Assembly: GCA_937916465.1 (NCBI GenBank)
Contig: CALFTK010000030.1
Location: 28,321 to 92,320 of the forward strand
DNA length: 64,000 nt
Source of the DNA: an uncultured Bacteroidales bacterium
Lineage (GTDB): Bacteria; Bacteroidota; Bacteroidia; Bacteroidales; Bacteroidaceae
Direction: 5' to 3'
Shown here: positions 26,807 through 35,914 of the stretch, one piece after another
How positions within the stretch are numbered: the first letter of the stretch is position 1
Layout of the letters: the number at the start of each line of letters is the position of its first letter
Notes under the pieces: generated by a model
What the model saw: the letters and a program-made list of their open reading frames with translations, nothing else
Databases searched by the model: none
Told to the model about the DNA's origin: nothing
Translations under genes and position numbers: made by a program

Positions 26807-27607
26807 TTAGAAATTAAACGCCAGATTGAAACCTACGTTGCCGGTAACTCTATCTACAGATATGTTAGGAGTTATCTTCATGCTGACATCCGAAGAGACA
26901 TCAAAATGTGATAGTTCTGCATCGACATACGCATCGATTACAGATACTAAATATACGCCGGCAAAAGCAAATATGCTCATATCTCTATAGCGTCTGTATT
27001 TGTTCTTTCTATTCTTGAAAACGTCCTTGAGCCAATCTTTATTTGCCTCTATGTCATAATTGGGAGGTAGCAAATCTTCGTAACTTTTGGTGTTCGGATC
27101 GTTGTCCATTATGTCAATATATGCGTTTGAATAGTCTCTCAGCATCTGTCCATTCCATGTCAGGGCATAAACACAACCTACAAATCCACCATAGACTATA
27201 GGAAGTTTCCAATACTTTTTGTTGTATATCTGTCCTCCGCCCGGAACCGCCAATGCTAACCAAGTGGCCTTTTTGGGGTCTGGCAACCATTCGCTGTAGG
27301 CAATGTCAAGATTTGCAATTATCAAACTGTCCTTCTCTTTCCATTTTACTCTTTTGCGTTTTGCTTCAATGTCAGAGAATGATGGCATAAATACCGATGT
27401 GTCGGTCTCTGTTTCAAAATTCAAATTTCTGACAAATTCCATCTCCTTATTCCATCGTGTGGTGTCATTCAAAGTGGAAAACAGACTATCAACTTTGGCT
27501 GCCCTGATACTGTCATTTATAGACAATATCTCTTGTGAATGTCCTACTATAGGGAAACAGATGAATACAAGAGCAATTATTATATGTCTGATAACAATCT
27601 TTGCCAT
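26807..27607 (-). CDS. DUF5683 domain protein
   Basis: 266 residues with a signal peptide (ending VGHSQ). The DUF5683 core includes WLPDPKKATWLALAVPGGGQIYNKKYWKLPIVYGG and hydrophobic stretches (VYGGFVGCVYALTWN, IFAFAGVYLVSVIDAYVDA). The C-terminus NVGFNLAFNF ends in an aromatic residue. Probably an envelope protein; function unknown. Its start codon overlaps the parB stop by one base (TAATG), so translation is likely coupled. The order parA-parB-this gene-mltD is one I recall as conserved in Bacteroides. Confidence 0.85.
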   Translation of the reverse strand: MAKIVIRHIIIALVFICFPIVGHSQEILSINDSIRAAKVDSLFSTLNDTTRWNKEMEFVRNLNFETETDTSVFMPSFSDIEAKRKRVKWKEKDSLIIANLDIAYSEWLPDPKKATWLALAVPGGGQIYNKKYWKLPIVYGGFVGCVYALTWNGQMLRDYSNAYIDIMDNDPNTKSYEDLLPPNYDIEANKDWLKDVFKNRKNKYRRYRDMSIFAFAGVYLVSVIDAYVDAELSHFDVSSDVSMKITPNISVDRVTGNVGFNLAFNF

Positions 27608-28467
27608 TACTTTTTAATGGTTTCTATCAATTCAATAATTCTATTCAATTCTGTCTGGTTCTTGAAAGGAATTGTAATATTACCCTTGCCTTTATTGTTG
27701 CATTTTACGCATACAGATGCGCCCAATATATTGGTAAGCTTTACATCGATAGATTTTCTGGATGTTGAAACTCTTTTTGTTGTTGCATCCAGTTCTTCGT
27801 TAATCTGTTTTACGCGTTCTTCAACTTTTCTTACAGAGTAGCCATGCTTCCTTAGTTCGTGGAAAAGTGCAAGCTGTTTAATAGGGTCTTCAATGGCAAG
27901 TAGCGCTCTGGCATGTCCCATATCAATCAACTTGTCTTTCAAAGCAACCTGAATTTCGGCAGGCAGTCTGAGCAGACGTATATAGTTTGATACGGTAGCT
28001 CGTTTTTTGCCTATGCGTGTGCTGAGCTGCTCTTGTGTCATGCTATATACCTCTAACAGATGCTGGCAGGCTAACGCAACTTCCATTGCATTCAAATCTT
28101 CACGCTGAATGTTCTCAATGAGTGCCATTTCCATAACGTTCTCATCGTCGGCAGTGCGTATGTATGCCGGAATAGTCTCTAATTCAGCTATACCGGCTGC
28201 TCTGAAACGGCGTTCACCGGCAATAATCTGATACTCTTTGTCCTTGATTTTGCGTAACGTGATAGGTTGTATAATGCCTATTTCGCGTATGGAATCTGCC
28301 AATTCCTGAAGACGTTCTTCATCGAACTCTCTTCTTGGTTGGTCAGGGTTTGCATATATCTGTTTCAAGGGCACTTCGTTTATTGAAGAAGAACCCTCAG
28401 TCTTTGTAAAATCGGTAGAAATCAGTGCATCCAAACCTCTACCCAAAGCCGATTTTTTGATTGCCAT
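27607..28467 (-). CDS. parB: Chromosome partitioning protein ParB
   Basis: 286 residues. It starts MAIKKSALGRGLDALI, the ParA-interacting N-terminus. The CTP-binding ParB fold follows (YQIIAGERRFRAAGIAEL, ENIQREDLNAMEVA), then the helix-turn-helix (MTQEQLSTRIGKKRATVSNYIRLLRLP) and a C-terminal dimerisation segment. It loads on parS sites as a sliding clamp and segregates origins with ParA. Seven bases separate it from the upstream parA gene. I found no parS-like TGTTCCACGTGAAACA site in the window. Confidence 0.95.
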   Translation of the reverse strand: MAIKKSALGRGLDALISTDFTKTEGSSSINEVPLKQIYANPDQPRREFDEERLQELADSIREIGIIQPITLRKIKDKEYQIIAGERRFRAAGIAELETIPAYIRTADDENVMEMALIENIQREDLNAMEVALACQHLLEVYSMTQEQLSTRIGKKRATVSNYIRLLRLPAEIQVALKDKLIDMGHARALLAIEDPIKQLALFHELRKHGYSVRKVEERVKQINEELDATTKRVSTSRKSIDVKLTNILGASVCVKCNNKGKGNITIPFKNQTELNRIIELIETIKK

Positions 28468-28473
28468 ATTCTG

Positions 28474-29238
28474 TTAATTGTTTTTTCTTAATAGTTCTTG
28501 TGCCAATGCCAAATAGTTTTGTGCGCCTTTAGAATCGGCATCATACATAATAGCCGGCAGACCATAACTTGGCGCTTCGCTCAGTCTGATGTTCCTGGAA
28601 ATAATGGTCTCAAATACCAATTCCTGGAAATGTTTTTTTATCTCCTCTTTTATCTGGTTGCTTAAACGCAATCTGGAATCGTACATGGTAAGAAGGAAAC
28701 CCTCTATATCCAAATCGGGATTCAGTTTGTTCTTAATTATCTTAATGGTATTCAATAATTTGCTTATGCCTTCCAATGCAAAATATTCGCACTGTACAGG
28801 TATGATTATTGAATCGGCAGCTGTAAGTGAATTGACTGTTATAATACCCAATGACGGGGAACAGTCTATAAAGATATAGTCATATTCATCTTTTAGAGGT
28901 GCCAGCATCTCTTTCAATACCAACTCTCTGTTCTCCATATTCATCAATTCCAGTTCAGCACCTACTAAATCTATGTGCGAAGGGATTACATCCAGACCCT
29001 CAACGCAAGAATGTTGTATTGCATCTTTTGCTTTGCAATTTCCAATCAGACATTCGTATATGGAGAGTTCTACATTCTGAATGTCTATTCCTAATCCCGA
29101 TGATGCATTTGCCTGTGGGTCAGCATCTATTACCAATACTCTCTTTTCGAAAGTAGCTAATGATGCAGACAGATTTATGGTAGTTGTAGTCTTTCCAACA
29201 CCTCCCTTTTGATTTGCCAAAGCTATGATTTTTCCCAT
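28474..29238 (-). CDS. parA: Chromosome partitioning ATPase ParA (Soj)
   Basis: 254 residues from the ATG at 29238 (MGKIIALANQKGGVGKTTT); a further ATG lies 9 bases upstream. The deviant Walker A KGGVGKTT, the ADPQANASSG motif and FIDCSPSLGIITVNSL are all present. It binds DNA non-specifically in its ATP form and moves ParB-parS complexes. First gene of the operon continuing to relA/spoT; divergent from lpxB. Confidence 0.96.
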   Translation of the reverse strand: MGKIIALANQKGGVGKTTTTINLSASLATFEKRVLVIDADPQANASSGLGIDIQNVELSIYECLIGNCKAKDAIQHSCVEGLDVIPSHIDLVGAELELMNMENRELVLKEMLAPLKDEYDYIFIDCSPSLGIITVNSLTAADSIIIPVQCEYFALEGISKLLNTIKIIKNKLNPDLDIEGFLLTMYDSRLRLSNQIKEEIKKHFQELVFETIISRNIRLSEAPSYGLPAIMYDADSKGAQNYLALAQELLRKNN

Positions 29239-29371
29239 ACTATTCATTTTAGAACGTAAAATTACAGTAAACTAAACGAAGAACAAAATATGCTGCTTAT
29301 TTTTTATTCATAAAAAAACAAACGCGGAGACGATAAAAGAAAAAATAGTATCTTTACAAAAAAATAGAGCG

Positions 29372-30508
29372 ATGAGGTATTATTTGGTAGCAGGTGAAGC
29401 ATCGGGCGATTTGCACGCTTCAAATTTAATGAAAGCTATATTGCAAAAAGACAGCAAGGCTGAGTTTCGTTATTTTGGCGGCGATAAGATGCAGTCGGTA
29501 GGAGGAACGTTGGTTAAGCATTATAAGAATTTGGCTTATATGGGTGTTTGGCCGGTACTTACCCATTTGCGTACTATATTGACAGGTGCAAAAATCTGTT
29601 TTAATGATATATCGGCATGGAATCCGGATGTAGTTATACTGGTAGATTATCCGGGTTTTAATCTATCTATAGCAAAGCAGGTAAAACATAAACTGCATAT
29701 CCCTGTCTATTATTATATATCGCCTAAATTGTGGGCTTGGAAGAGCTATAGAATAAAGAATATAAAGCGTGATGTAGATAAACTGTTTTCTATACTTCCT
29801 TTCGAAGTGGAATACTTTGCCCAAAAAGATTATCAGATAGATTATGTGGGCAATCCATGCGTAGATGCAGTGGCAGAATTCAAGAATATGGCGAATAAAC
29901 CAGAACAGGTAAATGGCGGTGAAAAAAAGATTCTGGCACTTTTAGCAGGCAGTAGAAAGCAGGAGATAAGCAGGAATCTGCCAATAATGCTTCAAGCTAT
30001 TAGGGGCATTGAAAATGTGCGTCCTGTTCTTGCAGCTGCTCCGGGTATATCTCCTGAATTCTATTCCGGTTTTTTAGCGAATACAGATGTAGAGATTCTA
30101 TATGGCAAAACCTATAGTATTCTGGATGGTGCATATGCCGCTATGGTAACGTCGGGTACGGCTACTTTGGAAACGGCACTGTTTAATGTTCCGCAGATAG
30201 TATGTTATAAGATGCCGTTGGGATGGATTGTTTCCAAATTGCGCCCATTATTCATTAAAGTGAAATTTATATCGCTTGTAAATTTGATTGCAGGTAAAGA
30301 GGTGGTTCCTGAACTTGTTGCCAATGAAATGAATGTTAAAAGTGTCAGACAGCACCTGTTGCCTTTGCTCTCCGAAACAGCAGAACGTAAAGCCCAGCTT
30401 GATGGGTATGCTCAAATGTCGGAAATACTGGGTGGTGCCGGGGCTTCGATAAAGGCTGCCGCGCATATTGTAGATGCTCTTAATAGTGCTAATCAGCTCA
30501 GGAAATAG
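29372..30508 (+). CDS. lpxB: Lipid-A-disaccharide synthase
   Basis: 378 residues. It starts MRYYLVAGEASGDLHASNLM, the LpxB hallmark. Further conserved parts are YYISPKLWAWKSYRIKNIK, YVGNPCVDAV, LALLAGSRKQEISRNLPI and SGTATLETAL (nucleotide-sugar site). It joins lipid X and UDP-diacylglucosamine into the lipid A disaccharide at the inner membrane. A TATCTTTA -7-like box lies 23 bases upstream at 29349-29356. The surE gene that I recall preceding lpxB in Bacteroides is not present. The 3' end overlaps cdsA (convergent) by 16 bases. Confidence 0.95.
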   Translation: MRYYLVAGEASGDLHASNLMKAILQKDSKAEFRYFGGDKMQSVGGTLVKHYKNLAYMGVWPVLTHLRTILTGAKICFNDISAWNPDVVILVDYPGFNLSIAKQVKHKLHIPVYYYISPKLWAWKSYRIKNIKRDVDKLFSILPFEVEYFAQKDYQIDYVGNPCVDAVAEFKNMANKPEQVNGGEKKILALLAGSRKQEISRNLPIMLQAIRGIENVRPVLAAAPGISPEFYSGFLANTDVEILYGKTYSILDGAYAAMVTSGTATLETALFNVPQIVCYKMPLGWIVSKLRPLFIKVKFISLVNLIAGKEVVPELVANEMNVKSVRQHLLPLLSETAERKAQLDGYAQMSEILGGAGASIKAAAHIVDALNSANQLRK

Positions 30509-31326
30509 ATATAGGCAAATGCCATAGGAGCAGCCAGCAACGTACTGTCAAAGCGGTCTAAAAAACCTCCATGTCCCGGTAATATATTGCCTGAATCCTT
30601 TACTCCCAATTCTCTTTTTAGAAGTGATTCAGCCAAATCGCCGTAAGTGCCGAATATGACTATGGTAATAGCCATTCCTATCCATATCCAGACATCAAAT
30701 ATGGGATAGAAGTGCCATACTGCAACAGCTGCTATAATGGTAAATATGGCACCTCCTATAGAACCTTCCCAACTCTTTTTGGGTGAAATCCTTTCAAACA
30801 GGCGATGTTTACCTATAGTGCATCCTACGCAGTAGGCTCCCACATCGTTAGTCCAAATGAAGATAAAGAAGGATAGTGGTAACAACCAAACCGACACATC
30901 GCCTGGCATTATGTACCCCATTCCGTTTAACAATCCAAATGGCATTGCTATATAGATGACAGGAAATATGGTTATGCTAAGATTCAATATGTGATTTCTG
31001 TTTAATTGGTAGAGTTCCCTTATAATAGTCAAAACCAAAAAGACAATAAACGGGATGAATAGTTTTAAAAGGTTGTCTGTTGATGTGTGTGAAAAACCAG
31101 TCAGACAACCTGTTATGCCCGAATAGAAGAAGTAGGAAAGTATGGCAGCGCAGATATAGGATGCATTACTCTCTTTGTACCTGTTTATTAATGTTACAAA
31201 TTCTATTGTAGTTACAATGGTACAAATGGCAAACAGCCAATACATCCATTCTCCACCCAATATTATACCCGCAATGATAGCGGCTACGTATAATATACCT
31301 GTTATACTTCTCTTGACTAATTCCAC
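30493..31326 (-). CDS. cdsA: Phosphatidate cytidylyltransferase
   Basis: 277 residues with about eight membrane segments. The C-terminal CDP-diacylglycerol synthase signature is present: SLLKRELGVKDSGNILPGHG followed by GFLDRFDS. It makes CDP-diacylglycerol for phospholipids. The start is GTG at 31326, overlapping the ftsH stop by one base (TAGTG), which indicates translational coupling and supports this rare start. The 3' end overlaps lpxB by 16 bases. Confidence 0.93.
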   Translation of the reverse strand: MELVKRSITGILYVAAIIAGIILGGEWMYWLFAICTIVTTIEFVTLINRYKESNASYICAAILSYFFYSGITGCLTGFSHTSTDNLLKLFIPFIVFLVLTIIRELYQLNRNHILNLSITIFPVIYIAMPFGLLNGMGYIMPGDVSVWLLPLSFFIFIWTNDVGAYCVGCTIGKHRLFERISPKKSWEGSIGGAIFTIIAAVAVWHFYPIFDVWIWIGMAITIVIFGTYGDLAESLLKRELGVKDSGNILPGHGGFLDRFDSTLLAAPMAFAYIYFLS

Positions 31327-33269
31327 TATTCCTGTTCTTGTTTGTTGCTTGAATCCAAAATCTCTTCACTTCTTGATGCCCAAGGGCGTTTGCCGAATAT
31401 GCGTTCTACATCTTCTGCAAAAATAACCTCTCGTTCCAACAGTAACTGGGCAAGTTCATGATGTCCCTCTTTGTGTTCCATCAAAATCTGTTTGCCTCGT
31501 TCGTATTGTTCGGCAATCATTGCTTTGACTTCAGAATCAATAAGTTCTGCTGTCTTGTCGCTATATGGTTTCTGGAATGCATATTCGTCACGACTGCTAT
31601 AGTAACACAGGTTAGCCAATTTGTCGCTCATACCTGCGTACGCAATCATACCATATGCCTGTTTTGTGACACGTTCCAAATCGTTCATTGCACCGGTCGA
31701 TATGTGGCCAATGAATAACTCTTCGGCAGCACGTCCGCCTAATGTTGCACACATTTCGTCCAGCAACTGTTCTTTGGTTGTTATTTGACGTTCTTCCGGC
31801 AGATACCAGGCAGCACCTAATGCTCTGCCTCGTGGTACAATGGTAACTTTTACCAATGGGTTGGCATGTTCCAAGAACCAGGATAGTGTGGCATGGCCCG
31901 ATTCGTGCAGAGCTATTGCTCGTTTTTCTTCTGCTGTAAGAACTTTGGTCTTCTTTTCAAGTCCTCCAATTATTCTATCTACAGCTGCTAAGAAATCGGC
32001 CTTTTCAACGGACTTTTTATCATGTCTAGCTGCTATAAGCGCTGCTTCGTTACATACGTTTGCAATATCGGCACCCGAAAATCCCGGTGTTTGTCTGGCT
32101 AAGAATTCAACATCAACATCCTTGTTTAACTTCAGGTTGCGTAGATGTACATTGAATACCTCCTTACGTTCATTAAGATTTGGTAAATCTAAATGTATTT
32201 GTCTGTCAAAACGACCTGCACGCAGCAGAGCTTTATCCAATATATCCACTCTGTTTGTAGCTGCCAAAATAATAACACCACTGTTGGTTCCAAAACCATC
32301 CATTTCAGTCAATAGCTGGTTCAAGGTGTTTTCGCGTTCATCATTACCTCCCATAGCAGGGTTTTTACCGCGGGCTCTACCTATGGCGTCTATTTCGTCA
32401 ATAAAGATAATACAAGGTGATTTCTCTTTCGCCTGATGGAACAAATCTCTAACGCGCGACGCACCAACACCTACAAACATCTCTACAAAATCGGAACCTG
32501 AAAGTGAAAAGAATGGAACATCGGCTTCACCTGCTACTGCTTTGGCCAGTAGAGTCTTACCTGTTCCCGGAGGGCCAACAAGCAAAGCACCCTTTGGTAT
32601 TTTACCTCCTAAATCGGTGTATTTCTTTGGATTCTTTAGGAATTCAACTATCTCCTGAACCTCTTCTTTTGCTTCGTCTTGACCGGCCACATCCTTGAAC
32701 ATAACTCTGTTGGCCTGCCCCTTTTCAAATAGTTTGGCTTTCGATTTGCCTACACTGAATACTCCGCCTCCTGCACCACCTCCGGCGCCACCACTCATTC
32801 GCCTTATCATGAAGAACCAGATTGCTATGATTAGGATGAATGGGAACAGGCTCCAGAATATATCTCCAAATGAATTTGATTTTTCCTTATATTCTATTGT
32901 ACCGGTAAATGATCCATCGGCTTCAGCTTCGTCTATAAATAGTTGTAGATTATCCAGAGAACCTACTCCAACACTAACCATTGGTGCTATTAACTGACTG
33001 CCACTGATCTTATCTCCAAATACGTATTTGGCAGAGTCAGGATGAATATAGAGTTCTAAAGAGTGAGCATTAGAATAGATTACAATCTTTTCTGCATAAC
33101 CCTTTTCTATATACTCTTTGAACTCTGAATAGTTGGCTTTACCCACCATGTCGGTACCATCGCCTTTCATAATGATGTAGCCAAAACCTATGAATAGGAG
33201 TATGTATATCCACGAAATGTTAAATGTGGATTTTTTCTTGTTGTTATTATTATTCTTGTTGTTGCTCAT
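31326..33269 (-). CDS. ftsH: ATP-dependent zinc metalloprotease FtsH
   Basis: 647 residues. Two membrane segments (about 18-35 and 137-155) enclose a periplasmic domain. The AAA domain has Walker A GPPGTGKT (about 232-239) and [15 protein letters not shown]. The protease motif is HESGH (455-459). It degrades misfolded membrane proteins and regulates lipid A synthesis in other bacteria. The N-terminus is Asn/Lys-rich ([11 protein letters not shown]). It lies 3 bases after rsfS and overlaps cdsA by one base, so rsfS-ftsH-cdsA form an operon. Confidence 0.97.
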   Translation of the reverse strand: MSNNKNNNNNKKKSTFNISWIYILLFIGFGYIIMKGDGTDMVGKANYSEFKEYIEKGYAEKIVIYSNAHSLELYIHPDSAKYVFGDKISGSQLIAPMVSVGVGSLDNLQLFIDEAEADGSFTGTIEYKEKSNSFGDIFWSLFPFILIIAIWFFMIRRMSGGAGGGAGGGVFSVGKSKAKLFEKGQANRVMFKDVAGQDEAKEEVQEIVEFLKNPKKYTDLGGKIPKGALLVGPPGTGKTLLAKAVAGEADVPFFSLSGSDFVEMFVGVGASRVRDLFHQAKEKSPCIIFIDEIDAIGRARGKNPAMGGNDERENTLNQLLTEMDGFGTNSGVIILAATNRVDILDKALLRAGRFDRQIHLDLPNLNERKEVFNVHLRNLKLNKDVDVEFLARQTPGFSGADIANVCNEAALIAARHDKKSVEKADFLAAVDRIIGGLEKKTKVLTAEEKRAIALHESGHATLSWFLEHANPLVKVTIVPRGRALGAAWYLPEERQITTKEQLLDEMCATLGGRAAEELFIGHISTGAMNDLERVTKQAYGMIAYAGMSDKLANLCYYSSRDEYAFQKPYSDKTAELIDSEVKAMIAEQYERGKQILMEHKEGHHELAQLLLEREVIFAEDVERIFGKRPWASRSEEILDSSNKQEQE

Positions 33270-33272
33270 ACA

Positions 33273-33632
33273 TTAATCAATATCAGGTATTTCTTCCAAT
33301 TTGGAGTCTGCCCACAGATGTTCCAAATCGTAATATGTTCTCAATTCGGGAGTAAAAATATGTACCATTACTTCGCCGTAATCCATTGCAACCCAATGTG
33401 CGTAGGTTGTACCATCAACGAAATCAGGTTTACGTCCTTCGTTTATGCGTACAGTCTCTCTTATTGAGTCTGTTATAGCAAGAACTTGGTTTGGTGTACC
33501 ACCTTGACATATTACAAAATATCTACAAATGGTATCTTCAATTGTTGATAAGTCTGCTATGGTAATGCTTTCGCCTTTTCTGTCTTGAATACCTTCAATA
33601 ATGCTGTCTAAAATGCTTTCTCTATTACTCAT
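33273..33632 (-). CDS. rsfS: Ribosome silencing factor RsfS
   Basis: 119 residues. Typical family features: ICRYFVICQGGTPNQVLAI, the GRKPDFVDGTTYAHWVAMDYG core, and VMVHIFTPELRTYYDLEHLW. It binds L14 of the 50S subunit and blocks subunit joining under starvation. First gene of the operon with ftsH and cdsA. 245 bases separate it from tRNA-Gln on the other strand; that interval is AT-rich and I see only the tRNA promoter in it. Confidence 0.93.
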   Translation of the reverse strand: MSNRESILDSIIEGIQDRKGESITIADLSTIEDTICRYFVICQGGTPNQVLAITDSIRETVRINEGRKPDFVDGTTYAHWVAMDYGEVMVHIFTPELRTYYDLEHLWADSKLEEIPDID

Positions 33633-33832
33633 TATTATGTATATAAAATCAATGATACAAAATTAGCCTATTTTCTTCAACATTTGTGCTCTCTATAACA
33701 AATCTTTTGCATTTTTGTTAATTTGATTGTTTTGTTTGATTTTTTTAAGGTTTAATGTTGGCTGTATTTGGTGATTGGAGTGCAGTTTTTCTCTTTTTTG
33801 CGAAAAAAAAGAATAAAAAATATCTGAAAGGC

Positions 33833-33861
33833 TTGCGAATGTGAAAAAATGACTATCTTTG
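33833..33861 (+). promoter_or_regulatory. Promoter of tRNA-Gln
   Basis: TATCTTTG at 33854-33861, 16 bases before the tRNA 5' end, with TTGC at 33833-33836 and a 17-base spacer. Confidence 0.6.
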
Positions 33862-33877
33862 CACCGCAAAAATGCTT

Positions 33878-33948
33878 TGGGCTATGGTGTAATGGTAACA
33901 CTGCAGATTCTGGTCCTGCCTTTCCTGGTTCGAGTCCGGGTAGCCCAG
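33878..33948 (+). tRNA. tRNA-Gln (CTG)
   Basis: Cloverleaf: acceptor TGGGCTA/TAGCCCA, D-stem GTGT/ACAC, anticodon loop TTCTGGT (anticodon CTG) on a stem GCAGA/CCTGC with one A-C mismatch next to the loop, and T-stem CCTGG/CCGGG with loop TTCGAGT. 71 bases, discriminator G, CCA not encoded. Confidence 0.9.
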
Positions 33949-33950
33949 CA

Positions 33951-33986
33951 AAATAAGAGCCGCTCAACGAGCGGCCCTTATTTTTT
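33951..33986 (+). terminator. Bidirectional terminator between tRNA-Gln and the DUF349 gene
   Basis: The stem GCCGCTC/GAGCGGC with loop AAC (33959-33975) is extended by AATAAG/CTTATT and followed by TTTTTT on the + strand. On the minus strand TTATTTT follows. The T-run overlaps the stop codon of the convergent DUF349 gene. Confidence 0.8.
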
Positions 33987-35742
33987 AATCTTCTGAATTA
34001 TCTTCTTTTTCAATTTTTCGAATTTTGTTCAGAATCTCTTCTGCCTCTTTTTTCAGAGTCTCAATGGTTTTGTTAATGCTGTCTATGAAACCATTACCCG
34101 ATTTGCTTGATGATGAGATTGCTGCCAGATTGTTTTCGTAAGTCTGAATCTCACTCTTTAAGTTCTCATATTGATGAATCAATTTGTCTTTAAGACTTAT
34201 TGATTGATCTTTTGCAGGACGATTGCCACGTGATGTCTGTTTGCGTGTCTTTTTGTGAATCTCTATTTTCTCAGCCAAAGCATCAAACAGTGTATCGAAT
34301 TCTTTGACAAGTTTATCCTTAACTCTATAAGGTACATGACCTATGCTGTTCCATTCGTCAACTAATTCCTGAATGATATCCTTTACCTCTTCAGTGATTT
34401 TTGCAGGGTTATATGACTGCAATTTTGATAGAATAGCCTTTTTTCGGAATAGATTTTCATGCTCCTCCGATTTGATATTTGAGTTTTTCTCTCTTGCTTT
34501 GTAGAAATTGTTACATGCTTCAGTAAACCTGTCCCATAACTGATTTGCCTGTTTTTTGTGAGTAGGACCTATCTCTCGCCACTCTTTCTGTATGGCATTT
34601 ACTCTTTCGGTTGCGGACTTCCAATCGGAACTGTTGCACAATTCATTTATCTCTTGACATAAAGCATTCTTTCTGGATAGGTTGTCACCCATGTTATTCT
34701 TTGCCTTTTTAAAGAATTCCGATTTAAGTTTGAAGAATTTGTCACAAGCTGCTTTATATCTGTCGTATATTTTCTTGTTCTGTTTTTGTGGAGCAAATCC
34801 TATTTCACGCCACTTCTTTTGTAGAGTTTGAATTTCCAGTGTTTTGTTGTTCCAATCCTGGAACTTTGTCAATGAGTCGTAATCAATACCTTCCAGAATT
34901 TCACATATAACAACTTTCTGGTCTAAATGTTCCTGTTCAGTCTGTTTTAGCTCTTCAAAATGTTGTTGATGGCGACGGTTTATTATTGTGGACGCGCTTT
35001 TGAAACGTGTCCAGATCTCTTCACGCAGTTCTTTGGCTATAGGACCTGTTTCGCGGAAATCTATATGTAACTTCTGAAGTTTGCGGAAAGCAGCAATTAT
35101 ATCTTTTGCTTCGGTAAGTTTTTCTGCTTCTTCACAAATGGCAAGTTTTGTTTCCAGATTCTTTTTGAAGTCATATTCGCGGAATTCGTTATTTAACTTC
35201 TGAATGTCATAGAACCTTTCAGAACATTGCTGGTAGCTTTTCCACAATTCGTTAACCTTGTCTGCAGGCACCTCTTTTATCTCTTTCCACTCTTTCTGTA
35301 TAGCTTTCACTTCGTTGAAAGGCACACCTTCTGTGCTGGCTTTTTCAATAAGTGCATTGAATCTGTCAAGTAATTCGTATTTCTTTTTTAGATTCTCTTT
35401 TCTGATTATCTCCAGAGCCTCCTGTTGGGCTGCTCTTTTCTCCTTTATAATCTTAGTCAACTTTTTATACTGATCTTCCAGTTCGTCAACTTCGGGGGTG
35501 TACTCTTCCAAATTACCTCCGTTTGCTACGAATTCAGCTTTTTTTGCTTCTTGTTCAGTATGCAATAATTTGTAGAACCCCTGTTTTAGGTGTTCTAACT
35601 CAACTTTACTGGCCAAAGATATATCATTGACAATCTCTTGTAAACGATTTATTACCTGACTGCGGTCAGTTATGGTTTCCATAACAACTTTGACTTCGTT
35701 CTCGTCGTTTCTTGTGGTTTCGATATTCAATTCTTCGTTCAT
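33985..35742 (-). CDS. DUF349 repeat protein, coiled coil
   Basis: 585 residues, almost wholly helical and highly charged. At least four DUF349 repeats are visible, each with a W-x-I/E-x-x-x-P core followed by LW/IYDRY/KFF/F (e.g. IQKEWREIGPTHKKQANQLW; LQKKWREIGFAPQKQNKKIY). No signal peptide. Function in Bacteroidetes unknown; in Actinobacteria DUF349 proteins have been linked to RNA or stress functions, which is weak evidence. Single gene with its own terminator, convergent with tRNA-Gln. Confidence 0.88.
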   Translation of the reverse strand: MNEELNIETTRNDENEVKVVMETITDRSQVINRLQEIVNDISLASKVELEHLKQGFYKLLHTEQEAKKAEFVANGGNLEEYTPEVDELEDQYKKLTKIIKEKRAAQQEALEIIRKENLKKKYELLDRFNALIEKASTEGVPFNEVKAIQKEWKEIKEVPADKVNELWKSYQQCSERFYDIQKLNNEFREYDFKKNLETKLAICEEAEKLTEAKDIIAAFRKLQKLHIDFRETGPIAKELREEIWTRFKSASTIINRRHQQHFEELKQTEQEHLDQKVVICEILEGIDYDSLTKFQDWNNKTLEIQTLQKKWREIGFAPQKQNKKIYDRYKAACDKFFKLKSEFFKKAKNNMGDNLSRKNALCQEINELCNSSDWKSATERVNAIQKEWREIGPTHKKQANQLWDRFTEACNNFYKAREKNSNIKSEEHENLFRKKAILSKLQSYNPAKITEEVKDIIQELVDEWNSIGHVPYRVKDKLVKEFDTLFDALAEKIEIHKKTRKQTSRGNRPAKDQSISLKDKLIHQYENLKSEIQTYENNLAAISSSSKSGNGFIDSINKTIETLKKEAEEILNKIRKIEKEDNSED

Positions 35743-35914
35743 ACTCGGTAAGAAGCTAATTAGTAATTAATAAATATTGCAGTCTGATGTTGTGATACAC
35801 TGAAAAATGAATCAAAACTTGCTATAACTGCTATTTTATTCTGCAAATAAAAGCAATTTTAATAACAATATCTAATAATCTACCAAAAAACTTCTTAAAG
35901 TGTTGCGTAAAGTC
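35743..35914. other. AT-rich gap between mgtE and the DUF349 gene
   Basis: 172 bases with several A/T runs. I see no reading frame or strong hairpin. It probably holds the DUF349 gene's promoter. Confidence 0.4.

Noticed and set aside
27607..29238. parS sites near parAB
   Set aside because: I looked for TGTTCCACGTGAAACA-like sequences here and in the window and did not find one; sites may lie elsewhere.
31840..32436. 198-codon plus-strand frame opposite ftsH
   Set aside because: Covers the AAA and protease region of ftsH on the other strand; no sign of its own gene.
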